Below are positions 26,450-35,519 of a stretch of DNA of 64,000 nt, piece by piece. The DNA is from Bradyrhizobium murdochi (GTDB taxonomy: Bacteria; Pseudomonadota; Alphaproteobacteria; Rhizobiales; Xanthobacteraceae). Positions within the stretch are counted from its first letter, which is position 1. Each line of letters starts with the position of its first letter. The notes under the pieces were generated by a model. That model saw only the letters and a list, made by a program, of their open reading frames with translations, had not been told where the DNA came from and searched no databases. Position numbers and translations under genes: made by a program. The DNA lies in assembly GCF_000472965.1 (NCBI RefSeq), contig NZ_AXAU01000010.1:180069-244068 (forward strand), given 5' to 3'.

Positions 26450-28293
26450 GGGACCCGCGCAAGCGCCGCGTTGACCAGCGCGCGATAGGCACGTTCGGCA
26501 AACGTCGTCGGCTGATCGAGGCCTAGCCGCGCCAGGCATTCGCGGTTCGAGGCATCCGGCGGCTGGGTCATTCCCTGCCACAGCAATCCCGGCAAAAGCA
26601 GCGGCATCCGCTGCGCTTCCCGCAGCAACTGCAGGGCCGGTATCAGCCGCTGCTCGACCTCGGTAAAATCGCTACCGAATGGAAACGGCGGCAGCAGCCC
26701 GGCCTCGCGCGCGGGCTTCAAGGCATCCGCGATCCGCTGCGGAAAGTTCTCGCGATGCGCGCGCGAAATCTCGAACTCCTTCGGCAGCTTGCCGGCATCC
26801 TTGGCGATCTTGACCAGTTCATCCTGGAAGCGGGAATCCGTGACCGCGAGCATCGCCGCGATGGTCTCGGCGTCCGATTTGCCCCTGACATCGGCAACAC
26901 CGTATTCGGTGACGAAGACGTCGCGCAAATGCCGCGGGATGGTCTCGTGACCGTAGTTCCAGCGGATGTTGGAGTGCGTCCTGCTGCCCGCCTGCCGCGT
27001 CGCTTCCAGCGCGAGAATCGACCGCGCGCCTTGAAGCGCGAACGCCTGCGCGACGAAATTATACTGGCCGCCGACGCCGCTGACGACCTGGCCGTTGTCG
27101 AGACCATCGGAGACCGCTGCCCCCATCAGCGTCGCCATCATCGCGTTGTTGACGAAGCGGGCATCGGTGCGCGCGCGGCGCTTGGCATCCTCGTCGCCAT
27201 AGAGTTCGTTGGTGAACGATACCGGCATCATCTGGATGCGCGCGAGCTGGTCGGACGGCATCTCGCGCAACGCGCGATAGAACGATTTCGGCCCGAGGAA
27301 AAATGCGCCGTGCAGCACGACGCCGTCGACCTTGCGCTTGAGAATATCGGCCTCGATCAGATTGAGAAACGCCTCAATCAGCATTTCGCTGACCCCATAC
27401 AGCCCCTTCGCGAACGGCGCGCTCTCCACCGGCTCCACGCCGGGCGCGAGGCGCTTCATGATGGCGCGGAACTGCGCACTGTCCCGATGACGGACGATCA
27501 GCCCCTGCGCCAGCGCATCGCCGACTTGCCCGATGCCGATCTGCAGCGTGCCGCCATCAGGTACGAGACTCGCAGCGTGAAGCCCAATCGCGTATTTGGT
27601 GTCGCTGACCGGCTCGGCCGGCGGGGCGAACAGCGGGAACTCCGTCGCGGGGCTATCGAGCACGGCGGAAAATTCGTCCCCCGGCAGATCGCCTGCACCC
27701 GGCATGAACGGCAGTTCTGAATTGACTTGCGCGAACACTTTGAACGAAGCGCGCCCCTCGGCGCGGGCACGCAGCAGATCAAGCGCTGTGTCGGTATTGC
27801 AGCTCAGGCTGTAACGCGTCGCGCCATCGACCACGCGCTTGGCCACCAATGGCGTGACGACATTGAGCCCGCGCGCCAGCAAATACGATGCAGCATGGGT
27901 ATAGTTCGCGGAGATGTAATGCTGCTGCGCGAATGGCACGTGCAGCCATTTGCCGGCCAGGAAGAAGAACTCGATCACCTTGACGTTGGGCGGCAGTTCT
28001 CCGGCATGCAGTGCATTGGCATAGGCGAGGTCAGGATAACCACCAAACAGACGATCGATCACCGGACTGATGAAACGTTGTTCGAGCAGGCTCGAGGGCC
28101 GCGGCTTTTCCAGCGTCAGTGCCGAAAATAACGTCAGCTTGATCGAACGGTCGGCCAGTGCGCGTGCATAGAGCGCGTTGACGATGTGGTTAGCCTTGCC
28201 GAGCCCGAGCGGCAATCCAACCACGAGATTGGTTCCGATATCGCGGATGATATCCTCCGCGATCGCTTCGGGATCGGAAAACAGCTTTGGCAT
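26446..28293 (-). CDS. acetyl-CoA hydrolase/transferase family protein
   Basis: A 615-residue protein of the acetyl-CoA hydrolase/CoA-transferase class. The N-terminal half contains DIGTNLVVGLPLGLGKANHI. The C-terminal half has GVGGQYNFVAQAFALQGARS near residue 415, the conserved RWNYGHETIPRHLRDVFVTE near residue 445, and TEYGVADVRGKSD, in which the Glu is the usual acyl-carrying residue. The substrate is uncertain: acetate:succinate, propionate or 4-hydroxybutyrate CoA transfer are possible. Its stop codon lies in the palindromic repeat 26359-26449. Longer than typical (about 500), with an extended N-terminus. Confidence 0.88.
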   Translation of the reverse strand: MPKLFSDPEAIAEDIIRDIGTNLVVGLPLGLGKANHIVNALYARALADRSIKLTLFSALTLEKPRPSSLLEQRFISPVIDRLFGGYPDLAYANALHAGELPPNVKVIEFFFLAGKWLHVPFAQQHYISANYTHAASYLLARGLNVVTPLVAKRVVDGATRYSLSCNTDTALDLLRARAEGRASFKVFAQVNSELPFMPGAGDLPGDEFSAVLDSPATEFPLFAPPAEPVSDTKYAIGLHAASLVPDGGTLQIGIGQVGDALAQGLIVRHRDSAQFRAIMKRLAPGVEPVESAPFAKGLYGVSEMLIEAFLNLIEADILKRKVDGVVLHGAFFLGPKSFYRALREMPSDQLARIQMMPVSFTNELYGDEDAKRRARTDARFVNNAMMATLMGAAVSDGLDNGQVVSGVGGQYNFVAQAFALQGARSILALEATRQAGSRTHSNIRWNYGHETIPRHLRDVFVTEYGVADVRGKSDAETIAAMLAVTDSRFQDELVKIAKDAGKLPKEFEISRAHRENFPQRIADALKPAREAGLLPPFPFGSDFTEVEQRLIPALQLLREAQRMPLLLPGLLWQGMTQPPDASNRECLARLGLDQPTTFAERAYRALVNAALARVP

Positions 28294-28634
28294 CGAATGC
28301 GAACCTAGGGCGTAGTAGGCAGCCGCCCTGGAATCGGACGCCAGCCACGAGAGCTATAGCCTATCTTCACCCAAGATTCGTCTGTGACGAACCGGCAACA
28401 GCCAAGCACGGACTTTCACCGAATTAATGTACTGATGTCGCGCGGCAGTTTGCCTGTGGCCATGGCGCCCCCTAAACAGGTAGACGAACCGAGGATGTCG
28501 GCGGGGGCGGACGGACAGTGCATGATCCGGAATGACGGGTAACCGTCATTCCCTGTGATCATGCTCAAACAAGAAGATTGAGCGGGATGGCTCGAAGCAG
28601 GGTTATCACGTTCTCGTGTTGACTACGGAATCAA
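28294..28634. other. divergent intergenic region before tolC
   Basis: About 340 bases between the acetyl-CoA hydrolase gene (minus) and tolC (plus). It contains the strong stem-loop at 28520-28564. No gene or clear sigma-70 promoter seen. Confidence 0.45.
28520..28564. repeat. long stem-loop upstream of tolC
   Basis: An inner perfect 10-base stem GGAATGACGG / CCGTCATTCC with a GTAA loop (28529-28552) is extended by an outer stem GCATGATC / GATCATGC (28520-28527 with 28557-28564). It lies 70 bases before the tolC start. GGAATGACG also occurs in the repeat at 30056-30140, so this may be a short dispersed element rather than a tolC-specific control. Confidence 0.6.
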
Positions 28635-30047
28635 ATGGCTACGCGCGCCGCCAAGGTTGGCTACGTTGAACGGTTACTTCGATCGGGCATTTGCCTTGCT
28701 GTGGCCTGCCTCGCGTTTGCGGCGCCGGCCGCGCATGGTGAAAGCCTCCCCGAGGCGCTGGCCAAGGCCTACCAGACCAATCCCGCGCTCAATGCCGAAC
28801 GCGCCCGCCAGCGCGCCACCGACGAGAACGTGCCGCAGGCGCTTTCGGGTTATCGGCCGCAGATCGTCGCTACTCTCTCCGCCGGCTTTCAGGCGGTGCG
28901 CAACCTCTTGCCCGACAATACCGTCCAGTCGGCGAACCTGAAGCCCTGGACCATCGGCCTGACCGTGTCCCAGACGTTGTTCAACGGCTTCAGGACCGCC
29001 AACAGTGTACGCGTGGCAGAATTGCAGGTGCAGGCAGGTCGCGAGGCGCTGCGCAATGTCGGTCAGGGCGTGCTGCTGGATGCCGTCACGGTCTACACCA
29101 ACGTTCTCGCCAACCAATCGCTGGTCGAAGCCCAGCGCGCCAACGTCGCGTTTCTGCAGGAAACGCTCGGCATCACCCAGAAGCGTCTGAATGCCGGCGA
29201 CGTCACGCCCACCGACGCTGCGCAGGCCGAGGCGCGTCTGAGCCGGGGTCGCGCCGATTTGAATGCCGCTGAGGTCAATCTGGCCGTCAGCCAAGCGACT
29301 TATCTTCAGGTCATCGGCAACGCGCCGAACCTCCTTCGCCCCGCTGACACCGTCGACCGCCTGCTGCCGCGCAGCCGCGATGACGCCACCGGGATGGCCT
29401 TCCGCGCGCATCCCGCCGTGATGGCGGCAAGCTTCGATTTCGACGTCGCCACCACCTCGATCCGCGTCGCCGAAAGCAGCCTGATGCCGACCATCACGCT
29501 GCAGGGAAGCGTCAGCCGCAGCAAGGACTCAGACCCCACACTTGGCACCCGCGGGACCGACCAGGCTTCCGTGACCGGCCAGCTCACGCAGCCGATCTAT
29601 GATGGCGGCATGGCCGCCTCACAGACTCGACAAGCCAAGGAAATCGCAGCGCAAAGCCGGCAGGTGCTGGACCAGGTCCGCAATCAGGCCCGCACCGCCG
29701 CGGTCGGCGCCTGGGTCGCTAATGAAGGCGCCAAGATTGCGGTCACGGCATCGGAAGCCGAAGTGCGGGCTGCCACCGTCGCGCTGGAGGGTGTGCAGCG
29801 AGAGGCGGCGGGCGGCCAGCGCACCACGGTCGACGTGCTGAACGCGCAGCAGGATCTGATCTTGGCAAAGGCGCGGCTGATCGGTGCGCAGCGCGATCGC
29901 GTCATCGCCTCCTATACGCTCTTGAGCGCAATCGGCCGCCTCGACGTCAAGAATCTCGGCCTCAACACGCCGGACTATCTGCCGGAAGTGCACTACCATC
30001 AGGTGCGCGACGCCTGGCACGGCCTGCGAACGCCATCCGGGCAGTAG
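28635..30047 (+). CDS. tolC: TolC-family outer membrane efflux/secretion channel
   Basis: A 470-residue outer-membrane channel that forms the exit duct for type I secretion and efflux pumps. A signal peptide ends near residue 37 (ICLAVACLAFAAPAAHGESL). Two internally similar OEP repeats follow, with ALAKAYQTNPALNAERARQR near residue 43, GLTVSQTLFNGFRTANSV near residue 109 and GQLTQPIYDGGMAASQTRQA near residue 314. No inner-membrane or adaptor gene accompanies it here. The ATG at 28635 gives a normal leader. Confidence 0.93.
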   Translation: MATRAAKVGYVERLLRSGICLAVACLAFAAPAAHGESLPEALAKAYQTNPALNAERARQRATDENVPQALSGYRPQIVATLSAGFQAVRNLLPDNTVQSANLKPWTIGLTVSQTLFNGFRTANSVRVAELQVQAGREALRNVGQGVLLDAVTVYTNVLANQSLVEAQRANVAFLQETLGITQKRLNAGDVTPTDAAQAEARLSRGRADLNAAEVNLAVSQATYLQVIGNAPNLLRPADTVDRLLPRSRDDATGMAFRAHPAVMAASFDFDVATTSIRVAESSLMPTITLQGSVSRSKDSDPTLGTRGTDQASVTGQLTQPIYDGGMAASQTRQAKEIAAQSRQVLDQVRNQARTAAVGAWVANEGAKIAVTASEAEVRAATVALEGVQREAAGGQRTTVDVLNAQQDLILAKARLIGAQRDRVIASYTLLSAIGRLDVKNLGLNTPDYLPEVHYHQVRDAWHGLRTPSGQ

Positions 30048-30055
30048 GTTGTATC

Positions 30056-30140
30056 CCCCGGTTATTCCGGGGCGATGCGAAGCATCGAACCCGGAATCTC
30101 GAGATTCCGGGTCTGGTCCTTCGGACCATCCCGGAATGAC
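30056..30140. repeat. mosaic of four adjacent palindromes
   Basis: Directly after the tolC stop: CCCCGG/CCGGGG (30056-30072), CGATGC-gaa-GCATCG (30073-30087), a perfect 22-base palindrome centred on CTCGAG (30090-30111) and TGGTCC-ttc-GGACCA (30114-30128), then CCGGAATGACG. I recall this composite as a dispersed repeat in Bradyrhizobium. It could also end tolC transcription. Confidence 0.8.
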
Positions 30141-30264
30141 GACAAATGCGGTGTTAACCGGACGCTGATCATGTCCGGTATTTTCAGTCGCCAGCAACGA
30201 CGCCCTGCTCAAGACAATTGGAAAACTCTAGACTGGACCGAGATTCGAACCGGCCGGAGACATC

Positions 30265-30687
30265 ATGGACATCATCAGATTGTGCGCCTGGGGCTATGCC
30301 GCCCTGCTCGGCTTCGTCATCCTCAGCGGCTACATCCCGGCGTTCATCGATGCCAATGACATGATCTTCGGCCTGTTTCGCCGCACCTGGTATGCCGACG
30401 GACTGCATCTGGTGTCGGCGCTATGGGCGGCAATTGCGGCGATGACCTCGCGTCGCGCCTCGGAATTGTTTTTTCAATTGTTCGGCGTGTTCTATTTCGC
30501 CGATGGCGTGCTCGGCCTGCTCACCGGCAGCGGTTATCTCGATTTCGGCATTCTGATCAACGGCGTCCTCAACCTGCCGCTCTCGACCCGGTTTTTCGCC
30601 AACGCGCCGCATCTCGGCCTCGGCGGCGTGGCGATCGTGATCGGCTATCTGCTCGCGCCGCGGACGCGGACCGCCGTTCATGCTTAG
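30265..30687 (+). CDS. small membrane protein, DUF4383-like
   Basis: A 140-residue protein with four membrane helices (LCAWGYAALLGFVILSGYIP; LHLVSALWAAIAAMTS; LFFQLFGVFYFADGVLGLLT; LGLGGVAIVIGYLLAP). The pattern with GLLTGSGYLDFGILINGVLN resembles small DUF4383-type membrane proteins, but the family call is weak. The next gene starts eight bases before its stop, so these genes form an operon. The function is unknown. Confidence 0.7.
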   Translation: MDIIRLCAWGYAALLGFVILSGYIPAFIDANDMIFGLFRRTWYADGLHLVSALWAAIAAMTSRRASELFFQLFGVFYFADGVLGLLTGSGYLDFGILINGVLNLPLSTRFFANAPHLGLGGVAIVIGYLLAPRTRTAVHA

Positions 30688-31780
30688 GTGGCTGCGGCGC
30701 ATCCTGGCTGTCGTCGCGATCCTGATTGCGCTGACGGTGCTTTTGCCACTGGCCTATATCGAGGGCATGTGCCGGCCCGCGGCCAGCACATCGGCCTCGA
30801 CCGCGCCGGCCGTCACCCTGCCCGCCATCGATGAGCCGGGCTACCGGCGCAAGCTGAACAACACGTTCTTCACGTTCCCCGAATGGTACATCGTTTATTC
30901 GTTCGAGGATTTCGGCCGCTTCCTCGACCGCTCCAGCGAAAGCCGTTTCAACTATCTTGGCCACATCTTCGGTTTCTGGCGCAGCTTCTGCACCATCAAT
31001 CGCGCCGTGCCCGCAACGGGAGAATCGCTGGCCGAAGTGAAGACGATGATTTACGTGATCGGCGTCAGCTATTCCGTGGAATATGCCGTCAAGGGATTCT
31101 ACGAGAATACCATCGGCCGCGTGTTCGAATGGATCAGGGGCGAGAAGCGCACCCCGCAGGATGAGTTCGGCCGCGCCGTGCTGCAGGACTATGCCGCGTT
31201 CCTCTACACCGTCCCCTGGTACAAATACCCGTTCAGCGAGAAGCTCGACGGCCTGATGGCAATTTCGGCGCCGACGCCAAGCAGCTTGCGTAGCCGGGAG
31301 CGCGACTTCGCGCTCGGCGCGGAATACTTCGTCAAGATCGGTTACGCCGCGCTGATTCAGAAGGCGCTCGACGCCAGCAATGACACCGAGCCACGCGACA
31401 TCATGTTTGCCGTCGCGACGCTGCCGCCGGAGGTATTGGTAAAAGAACCGCGCATCAAGCCGATCCGCGCGCTCAACGCACAATGGCAGCTCGTGCAGAC
31501 GCCGCGCTACAAGGCGTTCACCGACATCCTGCAGCGGCTGCTGGATCGGGGTTATGGGGTTGCAGAGATCGCGGGCAATCACGACATCCTTATCACCGTG
31601 ATTGCGCCCGACGCCGCCAAGCTCGATATCAAGGGTACGATGGAGCTGTTTTCACTGGAGCTGGATGCGAAGCCTGGCTTCCGCCGGGTGGGCCTGAAGG
31701 CAAGGATCGACCGTCTCGTCGATATCAACCGCGAGCTCAAGGCCAGGGGTGCAAGTATTGAGCACTTCTATGACTATTGA
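30680..31780 (+). CDS. hypothetical membrane-anchored protein
   Basis: A 366-residue protein I do not recognise. One N-terminal membrane helix (ILAVVAILIALTVLLPLAYI) would leave the rest outside the cytoplasm. The outer part is acidic-aromatic (TFFTFPEWYIVYSFEDFGRF near residue 60, EYAVKGFYENTIGRVFEWIR near residue 134) without catalytic motifs I know. It overlaps the gene before (8 bases) and the gene after (11 bases), so the three are probably translated together and may form one membrane complex. Confidence 0.75.
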   Translation: MLRWLRRILAVVAILIALTVLLPLAYIEGMCRPAASTSASTAPAVTLPAIDEPGYRRKLNNTFFTFPEWYIVYSFEDFGRFLDRSSESRFNYLGHIFGFWRSFCTINRAVPATGESLAEVKTMIYVIGVSYSVEYAVKGFYENTIGRVFEWIRGEKRTPQDEFGRAVLQDYAAFLYTVPWYKYPFSEKLDGLMAISAPTPSSLRSRERDFALGAEYFVKIGYAALIQKALDASNDTEPRDIMFAVATLPPEVLVKEPRIKPIRALNAQWQLVQTPRYKAFTDILQRLLDRGYGVAEIAGNHDILITVIAPDAAKLDIKGTMELFSLELDAKPGFRRVGLKARIDRLVDINRELKARGASIEHFYDY

Positions 31781-32114
31781 CGGACGTCAGCGCGGCGGTG
31801 GGCGTTGGGGCCAGATTGCCGGCGCGCTTGCCCTCGTCGTGTGCGGCTGGCTTGCCGTTGTCACCGCGTTGACCTTCGGCTCACCCCCCGGCAAGTCAAT
31901 GGCGGTCATAGGTCCGCCGTCCCAGGCGCTGGCCGCGATCGCCAAGGCCAACGGCCGCATTCTTGCGTCGAACAGCTACGTCACCATCGCACGTTCCGAC
32001 GACGCCGATTTCGTCGGCCGGCTCTACGCGGCCGGCGCGCTATTGGTGCTCGACGCCGAACAGGCCGGCGGCTGCAGCGGCCTGCCGCCGAATCGGTTCA
32101 CCGCGCAGCTTTGA
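31770..32114 (+). CDS. small single-pass membrane protein
   Basis: A 114-residue protein with one membrane helix at about residues 15-36 (GQIAGALALVVCGWLAVVTA) and a short outer domain (AVIGPPSQALAAIAKANGRI, then DFVGRLYAAGALLVLDAEQA). The pattern VGRLYAAGALLVLDAE resembles small alphaproteobacterial proteins of unknown function. It begins inside the end of the previous gene, and the frame in front of 31770 has no own ribosome site. No function can be given. Confidence 0.65.
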   Translation: MTIDGRQRGGGRWGQIAGALALVVCGWLAVVTALTFGSPPGKSMAVIGPPSQALAAIAKANGRILASNSYVTIARSDDADFVGRLYAAGALLVLDAEQAGGCSGLPPNRFTAQL

Positions 32115-32263
32115 GGGACCAGGGTTCCAGCCATCCTCGCCCGCCCGGCTCGAACGGTTTAATCCTCTGTACTTGCAGCCTGTCTGCCGGCTTTAGTATC
32201 CATTTCGGTCGGAATCCCTGTATAATGGAGGTGGGCCGATCTTCCGGCCGATGGGCTGAGACC

Positions 32264-33439
32264 ATGATCAAGACGCCAATGAACCGAGTGGTCGTGCCCC
32301 TGATAGGGCTTGTTGTGGCGACTAGCGTCGCAGCGCTGGTTGCCGTCCAGTACATCCGGCGCGAGCCGATTGCTGACAAGGCCGCAAGCGTCGCGCCGAA
32401 GCCGGCCACTGACGAGCGGCTCAAGGGACCGACGCTCGCAAGCGCACAGGCGGAGGCAAACGCCGTGGCAGCCGCGCTGGCCGGATCGACGGCCGCGCCC
32501 GAGAGCGGCGACGGCGGACCGGCGTTCGACGTCGCCCGCATCGAGCCGACCGGCGAAGCTGTCATCGCGGGACGCGCGGCGCCGGGCGTCACCGTGGAAC
32601 TGCTGCGCAATGGCGAGCTGCATGATCGCGCGGTCGCGGATCAATCCGGACAATTCGTGATGATCCCGCGCCCGCTTCCGCCAGGCACCTACGATCTGAC
32701 GTTGCGCGCCAAGCAGCCCGACGGCAGAGAGATCATGTCCAAACAGAGCGTCACGGTGGCGCTTGAGCCGAACCTGAAGGAACAGCCGGTAGTAGCCCTG
32801 ATAACGCCAAACAAGCCTACCGTCGTGATGTCACAGCCGGCCCAGGCGAAGCCGGACACCGCTGCGGTGGTTGTGGAGGCGGTCGAGATCGAGGCCGGCG
32901 GCAAATTCCATGTGAGCGGCCGCGCGCGCTCGGGCGCTCCGGTGAGGCTCTACCTCAACGACAGCTTCATTGCGTCGGTAACGGCGGCGGCGGACGGACG
33001 CTTTGCCGTCACGATCAATAAAGGAATCGGCCCCGGGAACTATCGCGTAAGGCTGGACGAGGTGGATTCGAAGTCCGGCGTGGTGCGTGGACGCGCCGAG
33101 GTGCCGTTCAACGCGCCCGACCCGGTGGTTACCGCCTCGGTACCGCCGCAGACCTCACCTTCCAAACCAGACTCCGTCGCCCTGCCGAAGTCTCAGGTGG
33201 CGGATGCCACGGCTGCCACCCTGCCGGACGTCACGAACTCCTCCATCGTCGTGGTGCCGAAGATCACGACCACCACGGTATCGCGCGGCGACAGCCTGTG
33301 GCGCATCAGCCAGGCCACCCTCGGCGCGGGCACGCGCTACGCGACGATTTACAAGGCCAACCGAGAGCAAATCCGCAATCCCAACCTCATCTATCCCGGC
33401 CAGACCTTTGTCATTCCCAACCGGGAAGCCAATCCTTAA
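32264..33439 (+). CDS. membrane-anchored LysM peptidoglycan-binding protein with Ig-like repeats
   Basis: A 391-residue protein. A membrane anchor lies at residues 8-28 (VVVPLIGLVVATSVAALVAV). Two Ig/Bacterial-type domains follow (AVIAGRAAPGVTVELLRNGE near residue 103; KFHVSGRARSGAPVRLYLND near residue 210). A C-terminal LysM domain (TVSRGDSLWRISQATLGAGT to YPGQTFVIP, about 340-388) should bind peptidoglycan. The ATG at 32264 is preferred, as the upstream open frame lacks homology. A TATAAT at 32221-32226 could be its -10 box. Likely a cell-envelope protein. Confidence 0.88.
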   Translation: MIKTPMNRVVVPLIGLVVATSVAALVAVQYIRREPIADKAASVAPKPATDERLKGPTLASAQAEANAVAAALAGSTAAPESGDGGPAFDVARIEPTGEAVIAGRAAPGVTVELLRNGELHDRAVADQSGQFVMIPRPLPPGTYDLTLRAKQPDGREIMSKQSVTVALEPNLKEQPVVALITPNKPTVVMSQPAQAKPDTAAVVVEAVEIEAGGKFHVSGRARSGAPVRLYLNDSFIASVTAAADGRFAVTINKGIGPGNYRVRLDEVDSKSGVVRGRAEVPFNAPDPVVTASVPPQTSPSKPDSVALPKSQVADATAATLPDVTNSSIVVVPKITTTTVSRGDSLWRISQATLGAGTRYATIYKANREQIRNPNLIYPGQTFVIPNREANP

Positions 33440-33482
33440 GGGGTGCTCAAACGGACTTTCATGCTCCTGCCGTTCTAAAAAA

Positions 33483-33705
33483 ATGGCCTTCGAAAAACAA
33501 CGAACGCGTCAAAGGCACTGCTTGGTCGGCTCCGTACTCGGTGCTTGATGGCACCTTGGACGAATGCATCACCAAGTTTCTGGAGCAACCGCTCAGCCAA
33601 CGTCATCTCTACGAGATTCATACCGTCCCACAGGGCGATTTGATCCCCAAGACTATCTCCGCCGAACTCGTCGTTGAACTTGCGAGGCTGCGCGATTTCT
33701 TGTGA
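33483..33705 (+). CDS. small conserved protein, probably frameshifted near its start
   Basis: The frame ending at 33705 encodes SAPYSVLDGTLDECITKFLE, then SQRHLYEIHTVPQGDLIPKT and ELARLRDFL, which resembles a roughly 65-residue Bradyrhizobium protein of unknown function. That frame has no ATG: the only nearby ATG (33483, MAFEK) is one frame off. Removing one A from the A-run at 33493-33497 would give a continuous 73-residue protein. Either a frameshift (real or sequencing error) is present, or translation begins at GTG 33541. The coordinates cover the reconstructed gene. Confidence 0.5.
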
Positions 33706-33768
33706 TGTCCATGCTTGCCATCCCGCTTTTGCCGAGCGATGCATGATGCTCGGGATGGCAGACAGGCT

Positions 33769-35367
33769 TCACGACGAGTACTTCTGGTAAAACGTATTGG
33801 TGAACAACTCGCCCGGATCATACCTCCGCTTCGCTGCGAAGAAATCGCTGATCTCCGGGTATGAGCGCTGCAACTGGTCCTTCGAATAGTAGAGCTGGTA
33901 AGGCAGGAAGAACCGGCCCTTGTGCGCGATGGTGAGGTCGATCAGTTCTTCCGTCGCCTTCTTCATCCGCCGGTTGCCCTCTTCGTCCGTGGTCTGGTTA
34001 ATGTAGAGCACCAGCGAGAATGCCGGCTCGGGCGAATAAGTCAGGAAATTATTTTCCTGATGCACGACCCGCACCGACGCGTTCAGCAGATTGGTCTTGT
34101 TGTCGGTCAGCACCTTGCGCATGCCGTCGACAAACGAGACGAACTGGCTGCGCGGGATGAAATATTCATGCAGGATGTCGGTATCGTCCGGCAGCGAGTT
34201 GCGCAAATAGGGTACGGAATCGTGCATGGGGTCATTGCGGTTGACGAGACAGGCCTCCGCCGATCCGATCGCTTGCGCGCGCGTCACCGTGCAGTTTTCC
34301 ATCCGATGCTCGATGTGCTTCTCGGACAGCCATTTTATCTCCTGAAACAGCGGCCCTTGCTTGGAGAGGTTGATGGTCAGCCGCCGCAGTTTGGTGCCGC
34401 TGACCTCGCCGAGTGGCTGCCGCTTGAAATCGGTGCCGTCGACCTTCGTATAAGTGTAGAGCAGCAATTCCTTCAGGAACGTGCTCGGCGCGGTCGAGAG
34501 ATGGCCGTACATCAGGCCGACATTGCTGTCCTTCTCGATCTCGCCGGCGAACAGCGCCGGAAACTCCTGGTAGTCCATCACGCGACGGCCGGTCTGGTAG
34601 ACGAGGTTGTCGGCAATATCGAGCTCGGCCTCGACGATCACGCCGAACAGGCCGTAACCGCCGACCACGAGGTTGAACAGATCCGCATTCTCAGTCGACG
34701 ATACCGTGCGCAGCGAACCGTCCGCCAGCATCACCTTCATCGACTTGATCGATTTCGCAAGCGCGCCGGCCTGATGGTCCATGCCATGGGCATTGACCGA
34801 GATCGAGCCGCCGACGGTGAAGATGTCGGTCGACTGCATGGCGCGCACCGCAAAGCGCGGATGCAAGACGTTCTGGATGTCATGCCAGGTCGCGCCCGGC
34901 TGCACAGTGATGGACCGCGCGCTCTCGTTCAGCACGATTCTGTTAAAGCCGCGCATGTCGAGCACAATGCCGCCCTTGCGGAAGGCGTGTCCACCCATGC
35001 TGTGGCGGACGCCGGCGGTGGTGACGGAGAGCTTGTTGTCGCGCGCAAAGGCCAGCGTCTTTGCAATATCCTCGACGCTGCGCACCGCGACCACGCCATA
35101 GATTTCGGTCTTGTTGAGACAGCTCGCATCATTGATGCTGCCGCCAAGCTGCGACCATTTCACGTCCTTGAGCGGCGCTATCGACTTGATTCGCTCCAGA
35201 TCGATTTTCGCCTGCTCGCCGCCGCCGACCGCCGGGCCGCAACCCTTTTCCCCGGTAGGATCGGCGGCCAGCGCCTGAAGCTTGCGGTAGCTGTAAACGC
35301 CGAGCAGCACGACGACCACGGCGGCCACGGAGACGCCGGTTTTGAACTTTTGCGAAAATTTCTGCAT
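33769..35367 (-). CDS. membrane-anchored FAD-binding oxidoreductase
   Basis: A 532-residue flavoprotein of the PCMH/vanillyl-alcohol-oxidase type. An N-terminal helix (GVSVAAVVVVLLGVYSY) anchors it in the membrane. The FAD domain is at about residues 85-260: VRSVEDIAKTLAFARDNKLS, then GVRHSMGGHAF, where the His is a candidate for covalent FAD attachment, and VGGSISVNAHGMDHQAGALA near residue 185. The substrate is unknown; similar proteins oxidise alcohols, lactones or sugars. It is divergent from the amidohydrolase at 35520, 152 bases away. Confidence 0.85.
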   Translation of the reverse strand: MQKFSQKFKTGVSVAAVVVVLLGVYSYRKLQALAADPTGEKGCGPAVGGGEQAKIDLERIKSIAPLKDVKWSQLGGSINDASCLNKTEIYGVVAVRSVEDIAKTLAFARDNKLSVTTAGVRHSMGGHAFRKGGIVLDMRGFNRIVLNESARSITVQPGATWHDIQNVLHPRFAVRAMQSTDIFTVGGSISVNAHGMDHQAGALAKSIKSMKVMLADGSLRTVSSTENADLFNLVVGGYGLFGVIVEAELDIADNLVYQTGRRVMDYQEFPALFAGEIEKDSNVGLMYGHLSTAPSTFLKELLLYTYTKVDGTDFKRQPLGEVSGTKLRRLTINLSKQGPLFQEIKWLSEKHIEHRMENCTVTRAQAIGSAEACLVNRNDPMHDSVPYLRNSLPDDTDILHEYFIPRSQFVSFVDGMRKVLTDNKTNLLNASVRVVHQENNFLTYSPEPAFSLVLYINQTTDEEGNRRMKKATEELIDLTIAHKGRFFLPYQLYYSKDQLQRSYPEISDFFAAKRRYDPGELFTNTFYQKYSS

Positions 35368-35519
35368 GAACTGATTCCAGGGGATTGCGGGATATTCCGG
35401 GCGGGCCGATCTTTAGTCAAATTTGGGCGGCTTCTGGTTCGATAGACCGGTTGCGTTACCGAAGCGATAAGCCGGAGCGGACAATTGCGGAGCTGCCGCA
35501 TACATGTGAGAGAACACCA

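Noticed and set aside
30235..30264. GATTCGAACCGG, looking like a tRNA T-arm on the minus strand
   Set aside because: The flanking bases do not form the 5-pair T stem and no acceptor or anticodon stem can be built.
31805..32263. Long N-terminal extension of the LysM protein
   Set aside because: It runs through the preceding gene in another frame, and the membrane anchor directly follows the ATG at 32264.
33922..35445. Plus-strand open frame of 507 codons
   Set aside because: Antisense to the FAD oxidoreductase with recognised motifs; no known domain.
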